Shown: piece by piece, positions 37,901 through 52,501 of the stretch | How the letters are laid out: each line of letters starts with the position of its first letter | Numbering within the stretch: position 1 is the stretch's first letter | From: Pterobdella sp. o SKG-2022 | Taxonomy: Eukaryota; Annelida; Clitellata; Hirudinida; Piscicolidae | Length of the DNA stretch: 64,000 bases | Assembly: GCA_964035795.1 (NCBI GenBank) | Contig: OZ038322.1 | Coordinates: 1,585,281 to 1,649,280, forward strand | Direction: 5' to 3' | Made by a program: the position numbers and the translations under genes | Notes under the pieces: model-generated | Database searches by the model: none | The model's input: the letters and a program-made list of their open reading frames with translations, nothing else | What the model was told of the DNA's origin: nothing

Positions 37901-40900
37901 GATTTGATGTAGAGCTGTGGTGGTGGAGTGTGCGGCTCTGAAGCCGTGTTGGTGTGTTGGGAGGATTATATTAGTGGTGATGTGTGGGAAGATGATTTTC
38001 TTCTAGAGTTTTTCTATGGGAGAGAATAGGGCTATTGGTCTGTATGAGGAGGGAAGAGAAGGGTTTTTGATGGGTTTGGTGATAGGGATGATTTTGGAGG
38101 TTTTCCATATTTGGGGTATGGTGTTTGTGTTGATTGTGATGTTGTAGAGGTTGGTTAGGTGTTTGATGGCTATTGGTCCTAGGTGTTTGAGATGTTTGAT
38201 GTTGATATTGTCTGGTCCTGAGAAGTTGTTATTTTTAGATTTTTTTTATAGCGAGGAGAGTATCTGATTCGGTGATTGTTATTGGGGTAGATAGGAGTGA
38301 TTTGGTGAGTTTGTTTGTTATTCTGTGAGTGGGGTTGGAGGAGTGTTTTGTGGTTGATTTGAAGTATTTGTTTAATGTGTTGGCTTTTTGTGTGTCTGTG
38401 TGGGCTGTTTTGTTGTTGTGAGTGATGGTTGTATTGGTGGGAGTGGTAGGTTTTTTGGGTTTTAGGGTCTTTACTATGGACCATAGGATGTGAGATTTTT
38501 TTTGTGGTCCCAGTCGGCTTTCGGGTGCTCTTCCCATTTTTGTTTTTTTTGTTGTTAAATGAGGTGGGTGATGTGTTGGTTGAGTGTGGGTAGTAAGGGA
38601 TCTTTGTTATTGAGGGTTCTGGTGTGGTTTCGTTTCGATATGAGTGATGCTTTCGGGGAGTGGGGTGTGGGTGGGTTTTATTATTTCTTTAAGGATGTTT
38701 ATTCGGTCTGATGTGAGTATGGCGTTTGTGATGAGGTGGTTAGCTGTGTGGGGGCCTTCGTGGAGAAAGGTGTTTTTGAGGGTATGTTCTATGTGTTTGG
38801 TGAATTGGGGCCAGTTGGCTTTCTTGTAGTTAGTGAGAGTTCTGAGGGGTTTAGTTGTGGGTATTTTGTGTTTGTTTTTGAATGTGATGAGGATGGGAAG
38901 ATGGTCGAAATTCAAGGCTTCAAGTGTTTGCCAAGTGAGGTTGGCTGATATTGTGGTGTCTGCTGTGGTAATGTCGGGGGAGGTGAGTTGTTGTTTTGAG
39001 TTAAATGGTAGTCGGGTGGTAGTGTTTTAGTTGGGAATAATGTGGGATGAATTGAGGATGAGTGAGGTTATGAGTTTGCCTCTGTGGTCCGTGAAAGGAA
39101 AGTGCCATGTTTGTGAGTGGACGTTAAAGTCACCGGTGATTATGGAATTGGGAAGGCTTGTGAGGTGGATGAAGAGGTTGGTGATTGAGTTGTCATTGTT
39201 GTTGGTGTTGGGTGGGATGTAGACGTTTGAAATGTGTAGATTGGTGTGTTTGAGATGTATTTTTGTTGTGATGAGTTTGATGTTTGTGATCAGGTTTGTG
39301 GGAGTGGGAATTTGTGAGTAGGTTATGTTGTTGTTTACCTAAGTTAGCAGACCTCCACCTTTTTGGGATGAGGGTCTATCTAGTCTAATTGCTGAGAAGT
39401 TAGGGATGTTTGGGGTTTTGCAATTTGCTGTTGAGGTTGGATTCTTGTAGTGTGATGATGTGTATTTTTTGTTTGTGTATTAGGTGAGTGAGTTCAGTTG
39501 TTTTATTGGTGATTGAGTTGAGGTTGAGCTGTATTATGTTGATGTTGTTTGGTGTTTTTAAAGGGGGAGTTGGTTGGTTTTGGGTGGTTGGTTTGGTTTG
39601 TTGACGTGTGTGGGGGTTTTTTGTGTTAGATTGTGTATGTAGGGAGGAGTTTTTGGGGTAGGGATTTGATGTGTGTGACATATGAATGAGGGTGAGTAGG
39701 ATTTGAGTTTGATGTGTGAGCATTTGAGGTGAATCCAGTGAGGGGTGGTATGATTGCATTGGATGGAGGTTTGATATGAAGTGATTTTATGTGTTCATAT
39801 AGCACAGTACTACATGGGTCTCGAGTTGCTTTCCACATCTCCTGAGAGAAGCAGCTGAGCCCTTTTCCACCAGTCCGGGTCTTGGTGGGGGCAGGCCATA
39901 AAAAATATGGCCTGATTTCAGGTCCTCCTCTTGCAGAGAGAGAGAGGACGGAGGGTGTTAAGGCAGATTTGGTCCTCTTGAGGACACATCCCGACCACGT
40001 ATAGGCCTGCCTATCTCAGGACTCATCGTCATCATCATTGTCATCATCAATATTTCAACATCATCATCATCAATATTTCAAAATCATCATCATCATCAAT
40101 ATTTCAATATCATCATCAACATCAATATTTCAACATCATCATCATCGTCAACATCATCATCAATATTTTATCCCCAACATTTCAACATCATCATCATCGT
40201 CAACATCATCAACATCATCATCAATATTTCAACATCATCAATATTTCATTATCATCATCGTCATCCTCATCATCATCATTGTTTCTGTTCTACTCTGTTT
40301 CATACTAAGGCACGCAGGGCAGCTTGGTGCATTTTTCATGTTGGGAAGGCCTTCAATGAAAAGGGACTTAGATCTGAGTCAATGATCTTTTTGGATTTGT
40401 GTTGTGATTTTCCCAGTGTTGATCATGCTAGATGCTGTGAATGGCATTGTACGATTGTGTTTTTTTGTTGAAGTGCTTCCAAACATCGTCATGTTCACTT
40501 CTCTGTTATGCTTCTTCCTGTGTTTGTAGCTTTTTGATGTTTGCTCTGTTTGATGAAACTGATTTCTTGTATCTTCGCAATTTTCATCTTTTTGTGATGA
40601 TAACAAGCTGCTAAAACAGTTCGTGTGAGGTTTTCCATGAAAGGAATAATTTGCAGAAAGATCACTAAAGACCGGGAAAGAGTCGTTCAGATCTGCTTTT
40701 TTTGAAAGTGTATCCACCAGCTAGTAGGCCTGAAGGCTAAGACCCCAAGCTCAATACATCTTCTCCAAAACTATCACAATCTTCATCATCTACCTCTTGT
40801 CTTGTCTCATCTACGTCATCATCATCTACACCTTTATCTTCACCGTCATTATCTACCTCATCATTATCGAAATCTTCATCTTCGCCGTCATTTTCTACGT

Positions 40901-41209
40901 CATTATCATTGAAATCTTCATTATTTAAGCTATCATTAGCTACATCTACCTCATCTGCATCTTCATCATCTACGTCATCATCATTTATAAACCGATTAAA
41001 TTGATCAAAAAGGTGACACCGAAGTACTACAACTACCTTCTTCAATCAGTGCTATCAAGCAGCAATACAACATTTGTCGTCCTTCAGTCAGCCCTCACAC
41101 CTATTTCAAGCACCCTACCACCACCCAACAAATAAATTTTTATGCCTTACAAAATGTTATGCATGTTAGTACATTTCGAAAATAATGTGAATGATGATGA
41201 TGGTGGTGG

Positions 41210-41240
<31 letters not shown>

Positions 41241-44200
41241 GATGGTGATGATGGTGATGGTGATGGTGATGATGATGATGGTAGTAACAAAGATTATGAT
41301 GAAAATCGGTGATAATTTCAATAATAATAATAATAATAATAATAATGAATTATAATAAGGTTTGACTCACCGAAAAGTTCAGCTGATTTTTTGAATAAAT
41401 GTGTTTTCAAAATAAATCCTCATATCGTTGAAATTATTATTTACAATGATAACTTTAATCAGCTTTCATGCCATTCTCACTTGAATTTCGCACTCCAATT
41501 AGCACTAACTTCCATGCCACTTCACACACAGTCCGTGGGTCTGCTGTCGGACAAGATAGGCAGGTCTCATGAACTTCTACAGCTCATCAACGACACTTCT
41601 TCTTCCACCCTTTACTCCGTCATCAAATCTCTCGTCGACTTCGGAGTCTTCAACAGACTCAAAAAGGTCTCGATATTTTCATTTTTCCATGAATTCTGTT
41701 TTTTGGGCCTATCTCAAACACGTTGAACTCATGTGATATTAACAGCCAGATGCAGCTCTAACTCCGAGTGTTTTGGGCTCCTACCAAATCGCACACAGGT
41801 TCGCGAATGTTCTATTGACAATTCAAATGCTTTGAAGCACATGTTAGGATTATGTTTGAACATGAACAATGGAAATTGAAAATGTTGGCAGGTACCAGTT
41901 TATATGGAGCAACATCTACCCCAAAAGCATCTGCACCAAGTGGCACTCCTTCCTCGGAATTGATGGCCTTAAGGATGCCTCAGAAGAAGGCGACTCAAAC
42001 GACGACAGCCACTACTCAAGCGACCAGACGAAGGTTGTCGCCAGCAAGAGCAGCAGCTTATGTTGTGATGATGGGTATGTGAGACTGACGAATTCATCGG
42101 AATGTGCCTCTCTCATCACTTGTATGCTCGTCTTCCAATCGGTGAGTCACCATGCTCTAGAAGATTTTTCATGATAATTGTATTGTTTCATACTTGTACT
42201 GCTGTTACCGTTGTTGAGCGCCAGCTTTCAAAGTCATTTTTCCAACACTCTTTAGAGCGAGTAACAAAAGAAACTTGTAGCTTCGAGGTATTGTGTCTTT
42301 GTGAGCAGTGGATGGTCTTTTCATGGTTCCATTGCAGGCAACCCAGTACTTTTGACGGGATATACACCTGATAGGTGACTTTTCGAAATACTCTTTTTTT
42401 GAAAGCTGACGTATTTGAGAACTTTTTTGACACTTGTTGGAGTGCACATTCGGCACCACGAGAAGGTTGGTTCTTTCGACGGACTGATGCTACTGCTGCT
42501 ACTAGTACCGCTACTACTACTACTACTATCTCTAATACAAATATTTATAATTTTATAATAAACTAAAAAAAATACTAAATATTTTAAGCTATAATAAATT
42601 TAAATTTTCAGATAAATAAATTTTTTGAAATAAAAATGCACTGTTTTTGTTGACAGGACATGGTGATCGAGACAACAGTGCCGAAAGAGATTGTGGTAGT
42701 TGAGATGCCCTCCAAAACACAGTCAAACAAGCATCAGACTGCTAAAGATGATGAGAAAAATTACTCTTCTGATATGAATGATTTGGAAGATGAGGATGAA
42801 GATGATGAAGAGTTTGGGCAAGGAAGCAATTCAAAAATTTTGACCACAGGTACCAGAGTAAACATCATTCACAACCAAAAAATCAAAATTCATTTGTTGT
42901 ATTAGTATTTGAAATGTGTTTTAAAAACTGCATCATAATGATAACCTTCAGAAGCACCCCAAGCTTCAACGGTGCATTCGAGGACATTCTTGTATTGGTA
43001 CAGGTCTCAGTACGCTCATGCCAAGACCCTCAGGTACTCAGAGGCCTCGAACAGCCTCTTTGTCAACGCTTGTAACATCCGCGTGCAGGTCTTTCACTTG
43101 TTTCATTAATATCAGAGAATGCTTTACATTTTCTATCAAACGTTTACCAGTTATGTTGGAGTCGTTTTTATTCGGAATAAATGTCATAGTTCTATAAAAC
43201 ATTAAGACCCAATCAAACACAAAAATATATGGTATAATTGAAGGTGCCAGTGAGTTTCAAGGGGGTGGAGGCAATCAATGGCAGAAGATCATCCAAATGT
43301 GGTGGGTTACTTCAGTTGCTCTAATTCTTTAAACTTTCGATGCTGTCTTTTACACATCATAACAAATCTTCATTTTGATCATTCAGTGCACTCAGTGTAC
43401 GCCTTAGAGAGGGTACGTTCATACAACCATAGGCACAACCACCTGCACCCTTTCAGCTTCCGAGTCCTTCTTAAAAACCTCCTTCTCACCGTGCCCCACC
43501 ATCTGGATGTGCCTCAGACCCTCCAAACCTGCCTTCAAGTGCTCAGTCATCATTGCGAAGAAGATGTTGTTAAGCTCCATGACTATGTGCATGCGAGCAC
43601 CCATCTAGGAGTGACTATGACTCAGCTGAAGGTAGCACTGAAGGTTGTTTATGCCATTTCATAATCATTATCAAATCCTTCAGGAAAAGTTGCCACATCT
43701 TTCATTCCGAGTGATTAAACATATCTTATGTGTCATGACTTCACTCTCATTGGTTGGTTTGTTGTTAACAGGCGTGCCTTCATTACATGGTGTACTGCTC
43801 ATGTGAAGTTTAATACTCTGTGTTGAAATGGCATTTTCATGTTTCAAAGTTTATTTGTGCAATGAACTGCCGTTTTTAATTAATAACTATATAGAATTTA
43901 TTTCTCATAATACCCCTGTGAATATTATTTGAGGTTGTGAGAGTGGGTTTGCTGGATGTGAGGTGGGTATGTTTTGATCACGCACACAGTTGGGTGGTGT
44001 CTGTGAAGAGAAATATGAAAGGAAGAGGTGTGTTTAACACTGATAAGGTATGTCTCTGGCAGTTGTGTTTGTTTTAAATACAGTGGAGTTAGCTTGTGTT
44101 TAAAGTCGTTTGATCTAATTAGTCGAAAATAAAGTTTTTTCATTATGATGTTTTATGAAGGAATATTCAAATAATTTCAAATATTTCATTTTTAGTTCAG

Positions 44201-46309
44201 AGAAAATTAATTTAAACTAAAAACAAATGTTAGTAAAAGAATTAGATGAATATAATTGTGGTTGATAACTTCCTGAACATTTTAATTTATGAATATTTTA
44301 AAGTTCCAGTTCAACTTCGAAGATTTCGACATAGAGAGCACCATAAGAAATCCTTCAACAAACAATGCAGTCTTTTTTGATGAAGGTCCCGAACAACAAG
44401 CCCCTTTTGTGGCAAACAACAATGTTCCTATCAATCCGATCAATATCAATGGAGTCACAACAAACAACATTGATAATGACAAAGACAATAATGAACAAGC
44501 CGAAGCCAAAGTGGTTTTCAAATCTGGAGGCTGTGTAATGAAATCGTTTAATGACTTTTCTTTCTCTAAACCACCTCATAACAAACCTTCTCAGCCTTCA
44601 AGCACTACTTCACAAAGCAGTTTCAGAACGTCATTTCCGCACACGTCAGTCATCACACAACCTCATAACCCTACTACTCTTAACACTCTGCCTTCAAATT
44701 TTGCTGATCCTAATAACTTTTATGATAATGAATATATGCGTAAAAGCACTAAGGACATACCGAAAGGAGTGCCACAACATTACAACTACCATGATTTGAA
44801 CCTTTTGGAAGATAAATTGAATTCCAGAAAAAGAAAACTAGACGAGATCGAAGGTACGACAAACTTAAAATTGTGGAAGAGAAGTGAAGGAAATGAGGTG
44901 AATGAGTTAGTGCACCAAGTCAACAACAAGACTTGTGACAACTTTCGACTGAGGTCCTTGAAACTGCTTGAAATGCCATCCCAAAACCCTTGCACCTCTC
45001 CCGCCCCAAACACTCCATCTTTCCCTTCCATCACACCTTCCTTCTCAAATCAACTCACTCCGTTGTCCAACCACACAATGCCAACAAACCCTTGCGAACC
45101 ATCACCATTGTCATGCCCACCTCCATTAGATCCTGTCTCCACTATCTCAAACCCCTTTTTACCAGACCATAACTTCTATATGGACAATAATATAAACAGT
45201 GGAGAGTTTAGTAGCAATAGTTTGAAGCAGTTTGATGGTGCTTGTGATGACGATGAGAGCAGTAGTATTGAAAGTTCTCAAAAACAAGTAGCATTTAATT
45301 CTATAAACATTCAGATATTGTTTCAATTATTCAAATTAATAAAATTTTTTTTTGTTTAGAAACCTTCACCAAAGAAGAGAAAGATAAAAAGAAAAGACAA
45401 GCTTGAGCAAGATGCCACCGCCACCGGGTATCTTCTTTCACCACCTGAACACTCACCCAAACAACTTCATGCAAACTTCATTCATAAACCCCATGCACAC
45501 CTCAAATAACCCCCATCATCACAGCACGTACAAGACTCTGAGGATAGTTCCGAGGCCGTGGAAGACTCCCGAAGGCACCCTCAACAGGAAAATGTTGTCA
45601 ACAATGTTGCAGTCCATACTGCTACACGTCATGCAGAACCCAGGAATCAATCAAGATAAACTCACCTCCAAATATCAACCAACTTTGCAGCCAATCGTCG
45701 TTTTGGAGTTGGTCGAGGTGCTTTCCATCATTTTAATATTTAATATTGAATAAATATGTTTTTATTGAATAATATTTTGATTCTAGGCTGACATATAAGT
45801 ATTTTGCACAATTCTTTCTTCAGCTTTGTATTATTAATCGAAGGTGCTAGAAAACTTGGGCACAGTGAAAATCACTTATGCATCCAGCCTTAGCAAACCT
45901 ATTCTTTTCAGCTCTGCACCTTTTTACCAAAGTGAGTGGTAAAGAACGAGGGGGTTGGTGCTATGTAGGGTTGCAATTGTCGAACATTCAGTATTTGTGT
46001 AATTGTGAAAATTCGTTAAATTCAATAATGCCAGTTAACTACAAAAAACTTTGTATTTATTCTGCTTAAAACTTTTTTGTTTTTCTACAACTGTGCTTTT
46101 CAATTTTCTTTATATAGTTTTGGAGGCAACATATAATAATATATAAAAATTTGATTAATTTATTAAGTTGAAAATGATTATAGAAATTAATTGAGTGTTT
46201 GAAATGCAAAGGTGCTGATAAGGTGGTGGCCACTCTAATGGCGGACATCTGCTGTTTCTCCAAAATATCACCCTTCCTTCTTCAACTCCTCAAAAACAAA
46301 CCCTCATGA
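26280..46309 (+). CDS. GTF3C1: General transcription factor 3C subunit 1 (TFIIIC220), whole gene
   Basis: Over 40 exons in about 20 kb join, with one unresolved junction after 35435, to about 2100 aa, close to the length of the human protein. TFIIIC220 is the largest TFIIIC subunit. It binds the B box of tRNA-type promoters in the nucleus and recruits TFIIIB and RNA polymerase III. The start ATG 26280 gives LLNAIIDEIALEGLDG, the conserved N-terminus. Strong family blocks follow: LLLVASQELRYKVLYS, KLVLLRRFHADHTPSYI, RNIHVFLWGLL, DVLENMPLSLL, GDGQGPAGIDSSLFG then LKRNWL, SQRVTWSVEED, YQFIWSNIYPKSICTKW, and near the end RPWKTPEGTLNR and NPGINQDKLTSKYQPTLQP. The exons are described in the three entries below. 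A complete LINE lies in the intron between 35435 and 41532, and a SINE lies in the intron between 27536 and 28633. Confidence 0.95.
28331..28425 (+). repeat. tRNA-derived SINE, copy 2, in a GTF3C1 intron
   Basis: 28331-28400 forms a tRNA-like head with an A box (TAGCTCAATGGTAGAG), anticodon-like arm TTAGA-CTGATTA-TCTAA (GAT, Ile-like) and a good B box, GGTTCAAACCC. The acceptor and T stems are imperfect. The downstream ACAATTAGCATCTGTTCTACA matches the body of the copy at 1425-1553, so I call it a SINE. A true tRNA-Ile gene is the alternative but fits the stems less well. Confidence 0.6.
31318..31400. repeat. (CAT/CAC)n microsatellite
   Basis: ATCATCACCACC-type trinucleotide run immediately upstream of the GTF3C1 exon starting at 31410. 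Confidence 0.7.
31410..35435 (+). CDS. GTF3C1: GTF3C1 middle exons
   Basis: Exons: 31410-31544, 31808-31900, 32269-32310, 32521-32665, 33038-33126, 33274-33324, 33382-33501, 33581-33699, 33828-34014, 34065-34141, 34202-34260, 34324-34401, 34461-34723, 34783-34881, 34977-35080, 35189-35289 and 35392-35435. The intron 33325-33381 is only 57 nt and in frame. The homologous protein lacks its residues, which is why I call it an intron. The exon 34461-34723 is Lys/Glu-rich and ends in the conserved QRVTWSVEED. The last exon listed ends in phase 1, while the next recognisable exon (41532) begins in phase 0. A short exon is probably missed in between, near or beyond the LINE insertion. Confidence 0.8.
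32083..32135. repeat. (GATGAT)n microsatellite
   Basis: GATGACGATGATGATGAGG-type run in a GTF3C1 intron. Confidence 0.7.
34887..34921. repeat. (GT)n dinucleotide repeat
   Basis: About 15 GT copies directly after the 5' splice site at 34882. Confidence 0.85.
35690..36464. repeat. TTTCAACATCATC(ATC)n minisatellite
   Basis: More than 30 units of TTTCAACATCATCATCATCA, with a variable number of ATC and a regular variant ending CAATA. A composite block (four normal units, one CGTCATC unit, two CAATA units) is itself repeated at about 35930-36060 and 36120-36250. Because the unit is mostly a multiple of three it stays open in two + frames, but this gives only His/Ser/Ile/Phe homopolymer-like text and is not coding. 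It forms the left flank of the inserted LINE. Confidence 0.9.
36465..40019 (-). mobile_element. Full-length but broken LINE (APE-RT) inserted in the ATC minisatellite
   Basis: Read on the minus strand from 40019 to 36465. There is a 5' region, then an APE endonuclease (about 39760-38600: NIIQLNLNSITNK, ITLQESNL, DFNVHS, a TRLPF...SSPDIT-like block, LNFDHLPILITF). The RT follows (motif A DMTKAFDTVNIHQLI at about 37830, GVPQGGVLSPTFFNIYLSD at about 37670, intact YADD at about 37575). Then comes the jockey/I/Ingi-type C-terminus (LGLTFDPKL, GKSKETLITTYKTLLLPI, TGCTLDTNIQHLH). Frameshifts and stops interrupt it. The 3' end is an A-rich tail (36465-36480 on + is a T run). TCATCGTCATCAT flanks both ends and reads as a 13-bp target-site duplication. 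Confidence 0.88.
40020..40285. repeat. Right half of the ATC minisatellite
   Basis: Continues the same CAATATTTCAACATCATC unit family seen at 35690-36464, on the other side of the LINE. This shows the element split one array. Confidence 0.85.
40379..41045 (-). other. Two adjacent antisense open frames in a GTF3C1 intron
   Basis: 41045-40737 (102 aa) is almost all Asp/Glu/Asn from a degenerate GAT repeat. 40717-40379 (112 aa) has normal amino-acid composition (for example NDSFPVFSDLSANYSFHGKP). The frame stops only briefly between them. I recognise no family. It could be a small nested gene, a retroposed fragment, or chance open frames. Confidence 0.2.
41188..41346. repeat. (GATGGT)n and (AAT)n microsatellites
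   Basis: GAT/GGT triplets over about 41190-41285, then an AAT run at about 41325-41346, in the GTF3C1 intron upstream of the exon at 41532. Confidence 0.8.
41532..46309 (+). CDS. GTF3C1: GTF3C1 C-terminal exons
   Basis: Exons: 41532-41666, 41746-41798, 41892-42141, 42657-42849, 42952-43088, 43244-43301, 43387-43631, 43684-43752, 43934-44047, 44304-45287, 45360-45427, 45525-45717, 45844-45931 and 46212-46309. The 42657 exon contains the acidic run DLEDEDEDDEEF. The 984-nt exon at 44304 is a long, poorly conserved Asn/Pro/Ser-rich linker with KSGG and RKRKLDEIEG segments. The apparent frameshift near 45430 disappears if GG|GTATCT...CATCACAG|C is spliced (97 nt, phase 2 both sides). That joins a KKRKIKRKDK basic segment to the conserved RPWKTPEG motif. 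The final exon (SADKVVATLMADICC...) is the least certain. Confidence 0.82.
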
Positions 46310-46363
46310 TCATGCTTTCATTTTATTTATTTTTTTTACAGTTGATTTATTTTGTTAAATAGA

Positions 46364-46369
46364 AATAAA
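46364..46369 (+). terminator. Poly(A) signal candidate of GTF3C1
   Basis: AATAAA lies 55 nt after the TGA stop, immediately before the GTA repeat. Confidence 0.45.
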
Positions 46370-46393
46370 ATTAAATATTGATTTAAAGATTAG

Positions 46394-46592
<199 letters not shown>

Positions 46593-46624
46593 GCATCCAG
46601 TCTTCAGTTCGGTGACATTGTAAA

Positions 46625-47960
46625 TGGTTACAATGGTCTAAATAATCTCTTGTGTGACAGAATGAGTATGGTCCTTCAAAATGAAAACATTTGGAAGTTT
46701 ATTAAAATGCTGTGTGCCTCATTACATCATGTGAGTCCAATTTGCTACAAATTGCGTGTCATTTAAATTGATCTCGGTAAGTCTTTTTGTGTGGCCATGG
46801 AGATCAAAAGCAGTCTTTGTAGTTTCAAGTTTTGAGATGTCTCTTAAAAAATAAGTTTTAATGAAAAAAATGATAAAAATCATTTTAAAATTCAAGATTT
46901 CTTCAAAAAAAAATTAGATCTTTTAAATGGGAGGTGTTTTGCTGGAGAATGGTAGCGTTGCGAAGTTGAAGATGTCAACGTGCCATAAAAAATCTTGATA
47001 AACTTTAAAAAAATAAAAGTATAATTAGTTATTGAAATTGGCGAACAAGTTTATTCAATTATGTATCCCTCGACGCAGGACTGCCTTCAATAAAAAAATG
47101 TCGACAGCTGAAATGAAGCACTTTAACATACAACTATAATTTGACAAAAGCTCATCAAAAACATGAATCTATATGTATTGCTGCCTATTGGCTATATTTC
47201 TTTTTTTCAATGGTAAGTCACCCAAACTGGAGACTCTTGCGCAATTGATAGGTGCTACTTCACAAGGGAATGCCTTTTAAAAATGTTGAATATTTAACAT
47301 GATAATTAATCTGTAAAATGATCATCTATATTATCTAGCATTAAAACTCAATTTTGTTGCTCAAATCCACTCAAAAATCCTTAACTCAAAGTTTCATAGG
47401 GAACATAACGCTCAAACGAATATAATTAATTTCAAAATTACATTTAGTGATGAAAAATTTAGCGATTATAAATGAAAAAATTAGATCATTTTTAGGAAGA
47501 TTGATAATATTTTAGTAAAAAGTTATTAAAACTGCCACTTGTGTGTTTCATTTATTTATGCAGTTATGAGTTTTTTGAAAAATCCGTGAAACTAAACAAA
47601 ATTAGAATATAACTTACCAAACATTAAAGAAAAATGAAACTTTTTGAAATTGTACTAAAATAAAAATGATCAGTGTTGGCAGGCGAATGGCTGTGCGTGT
47701 TTACGTACGGTTGCCATCGCAAACACGGCCATCTATTTTTAATACTCTAGTGCAACTAGCTTTGTTTCGTCAAAACTGTCTAATTTATTGCTGATGTTGT
47801 CATTAAAAAATTAATTTGCTGTGGATATCTTACCTTGCTGAAACTTTAATGTTTTGAATGACTGAAAGCAATCAAGTGTTGTGTGTCATCGAAGCAAATT
47901 TATCGCTTTGCAACGAACTCCAGTAATAATTTAAATTTAATAATTTTTGTGACAAAAGTT
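46625..47960. other. Intergenic between GTF3C1 and the CDKL gene
   Basis: AT-rich. The CDKL promoter and 5' UTR presumably lie in its last few hundred bases. No other feature is visible. Confidence 0.4.
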
Positions 47961-47963
47961 GTG

Positions 47964-51696
<3,733 letters not shown>

Positions 51697-52500
51697 CCCC
51701 AGCCTCAAGCGAAAATTGTGTTATGTGCGTCTGTGAATAAGTGATTTGAAGCTCAAAATTTGTTGTTTATTATGTAGTTGTTGTGTTCATTTAATTTTAA
51801 TTTATACTTCTCTACTTTTTGAATAGTTCTTTATTTGTTTTGCTTTAAGTTTATTTTTCGTATTTCGAGTTTTTAAATTTGAAGATCTTTGCTGTGTTAT
51901 ATTTTACAAAATAGATTTTAATCTTCCAAAAATCTGAAAGAGAAAAATAACTACTTGAAATGAGATTAAGTGGAAACAATGTAGATATTGTGAAACTATT
52001 CAAAAAAATGTAATGTCTTTTGACAAGCTATTATTATTTAAGCTTTTATTCGCTTTGGGTGAAATCGTTTATTGATATCTGAATTTCTTTCATTATTTAA
52101 ATTTTCTCAAGTCAAAATCGTGTAAAGATTTTAAAAGTGATTTAAAATTGAATTTTGTTCATTTTTTACGATTCTTATCACAAGTTTTTAGAGTATTACG
52201 TATGTATATTTGATTATAGTTTTTGATAAACTGTGTTGTATGCTTTTTTCGTTCTAAAAAGATCCATGACTAAACTGTTTCCATTTGAACTTCATTATAA
52301 AATAATCAATACTTCGAAAATTTATAAACTCATCATTTTTTTAATACGACAATTTATCAATTCAAATTAACTTTTAGTTTTTATTTTCAAAAAAAACTAT
52401 TTAAAACTTTAATCATTCACATTCGAAATAAATCTAAAAGATTTTCACACAATTATCGTAGAGAAAAATTATTACTCGAATTCATTTTTAACATTTCAAG
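51697..52500. other. Intergenic between the CDKL gene and MTERF3
   Basis: AT-rich. It holds the CDKL 3' end and the MTERF3 promoter. No other feature is seen. Confidence 0.4.
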
Positions 52501-52501
52501 C

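Noticed and set aside
36813..39838. Many short frames on both strands of 36.8-39.8 kb as separate genes
   Set aside because: The minus frames are pieces of one frameshifted LINE; the plus frames are its shadows.
45403..45430. A frameshift in GTF3C1 between the basic segment and the RPWK motif
   Set aside because: A 97-nt GT-AG intron (45428-45524) with phase 2 on both sides explains the change of frame.
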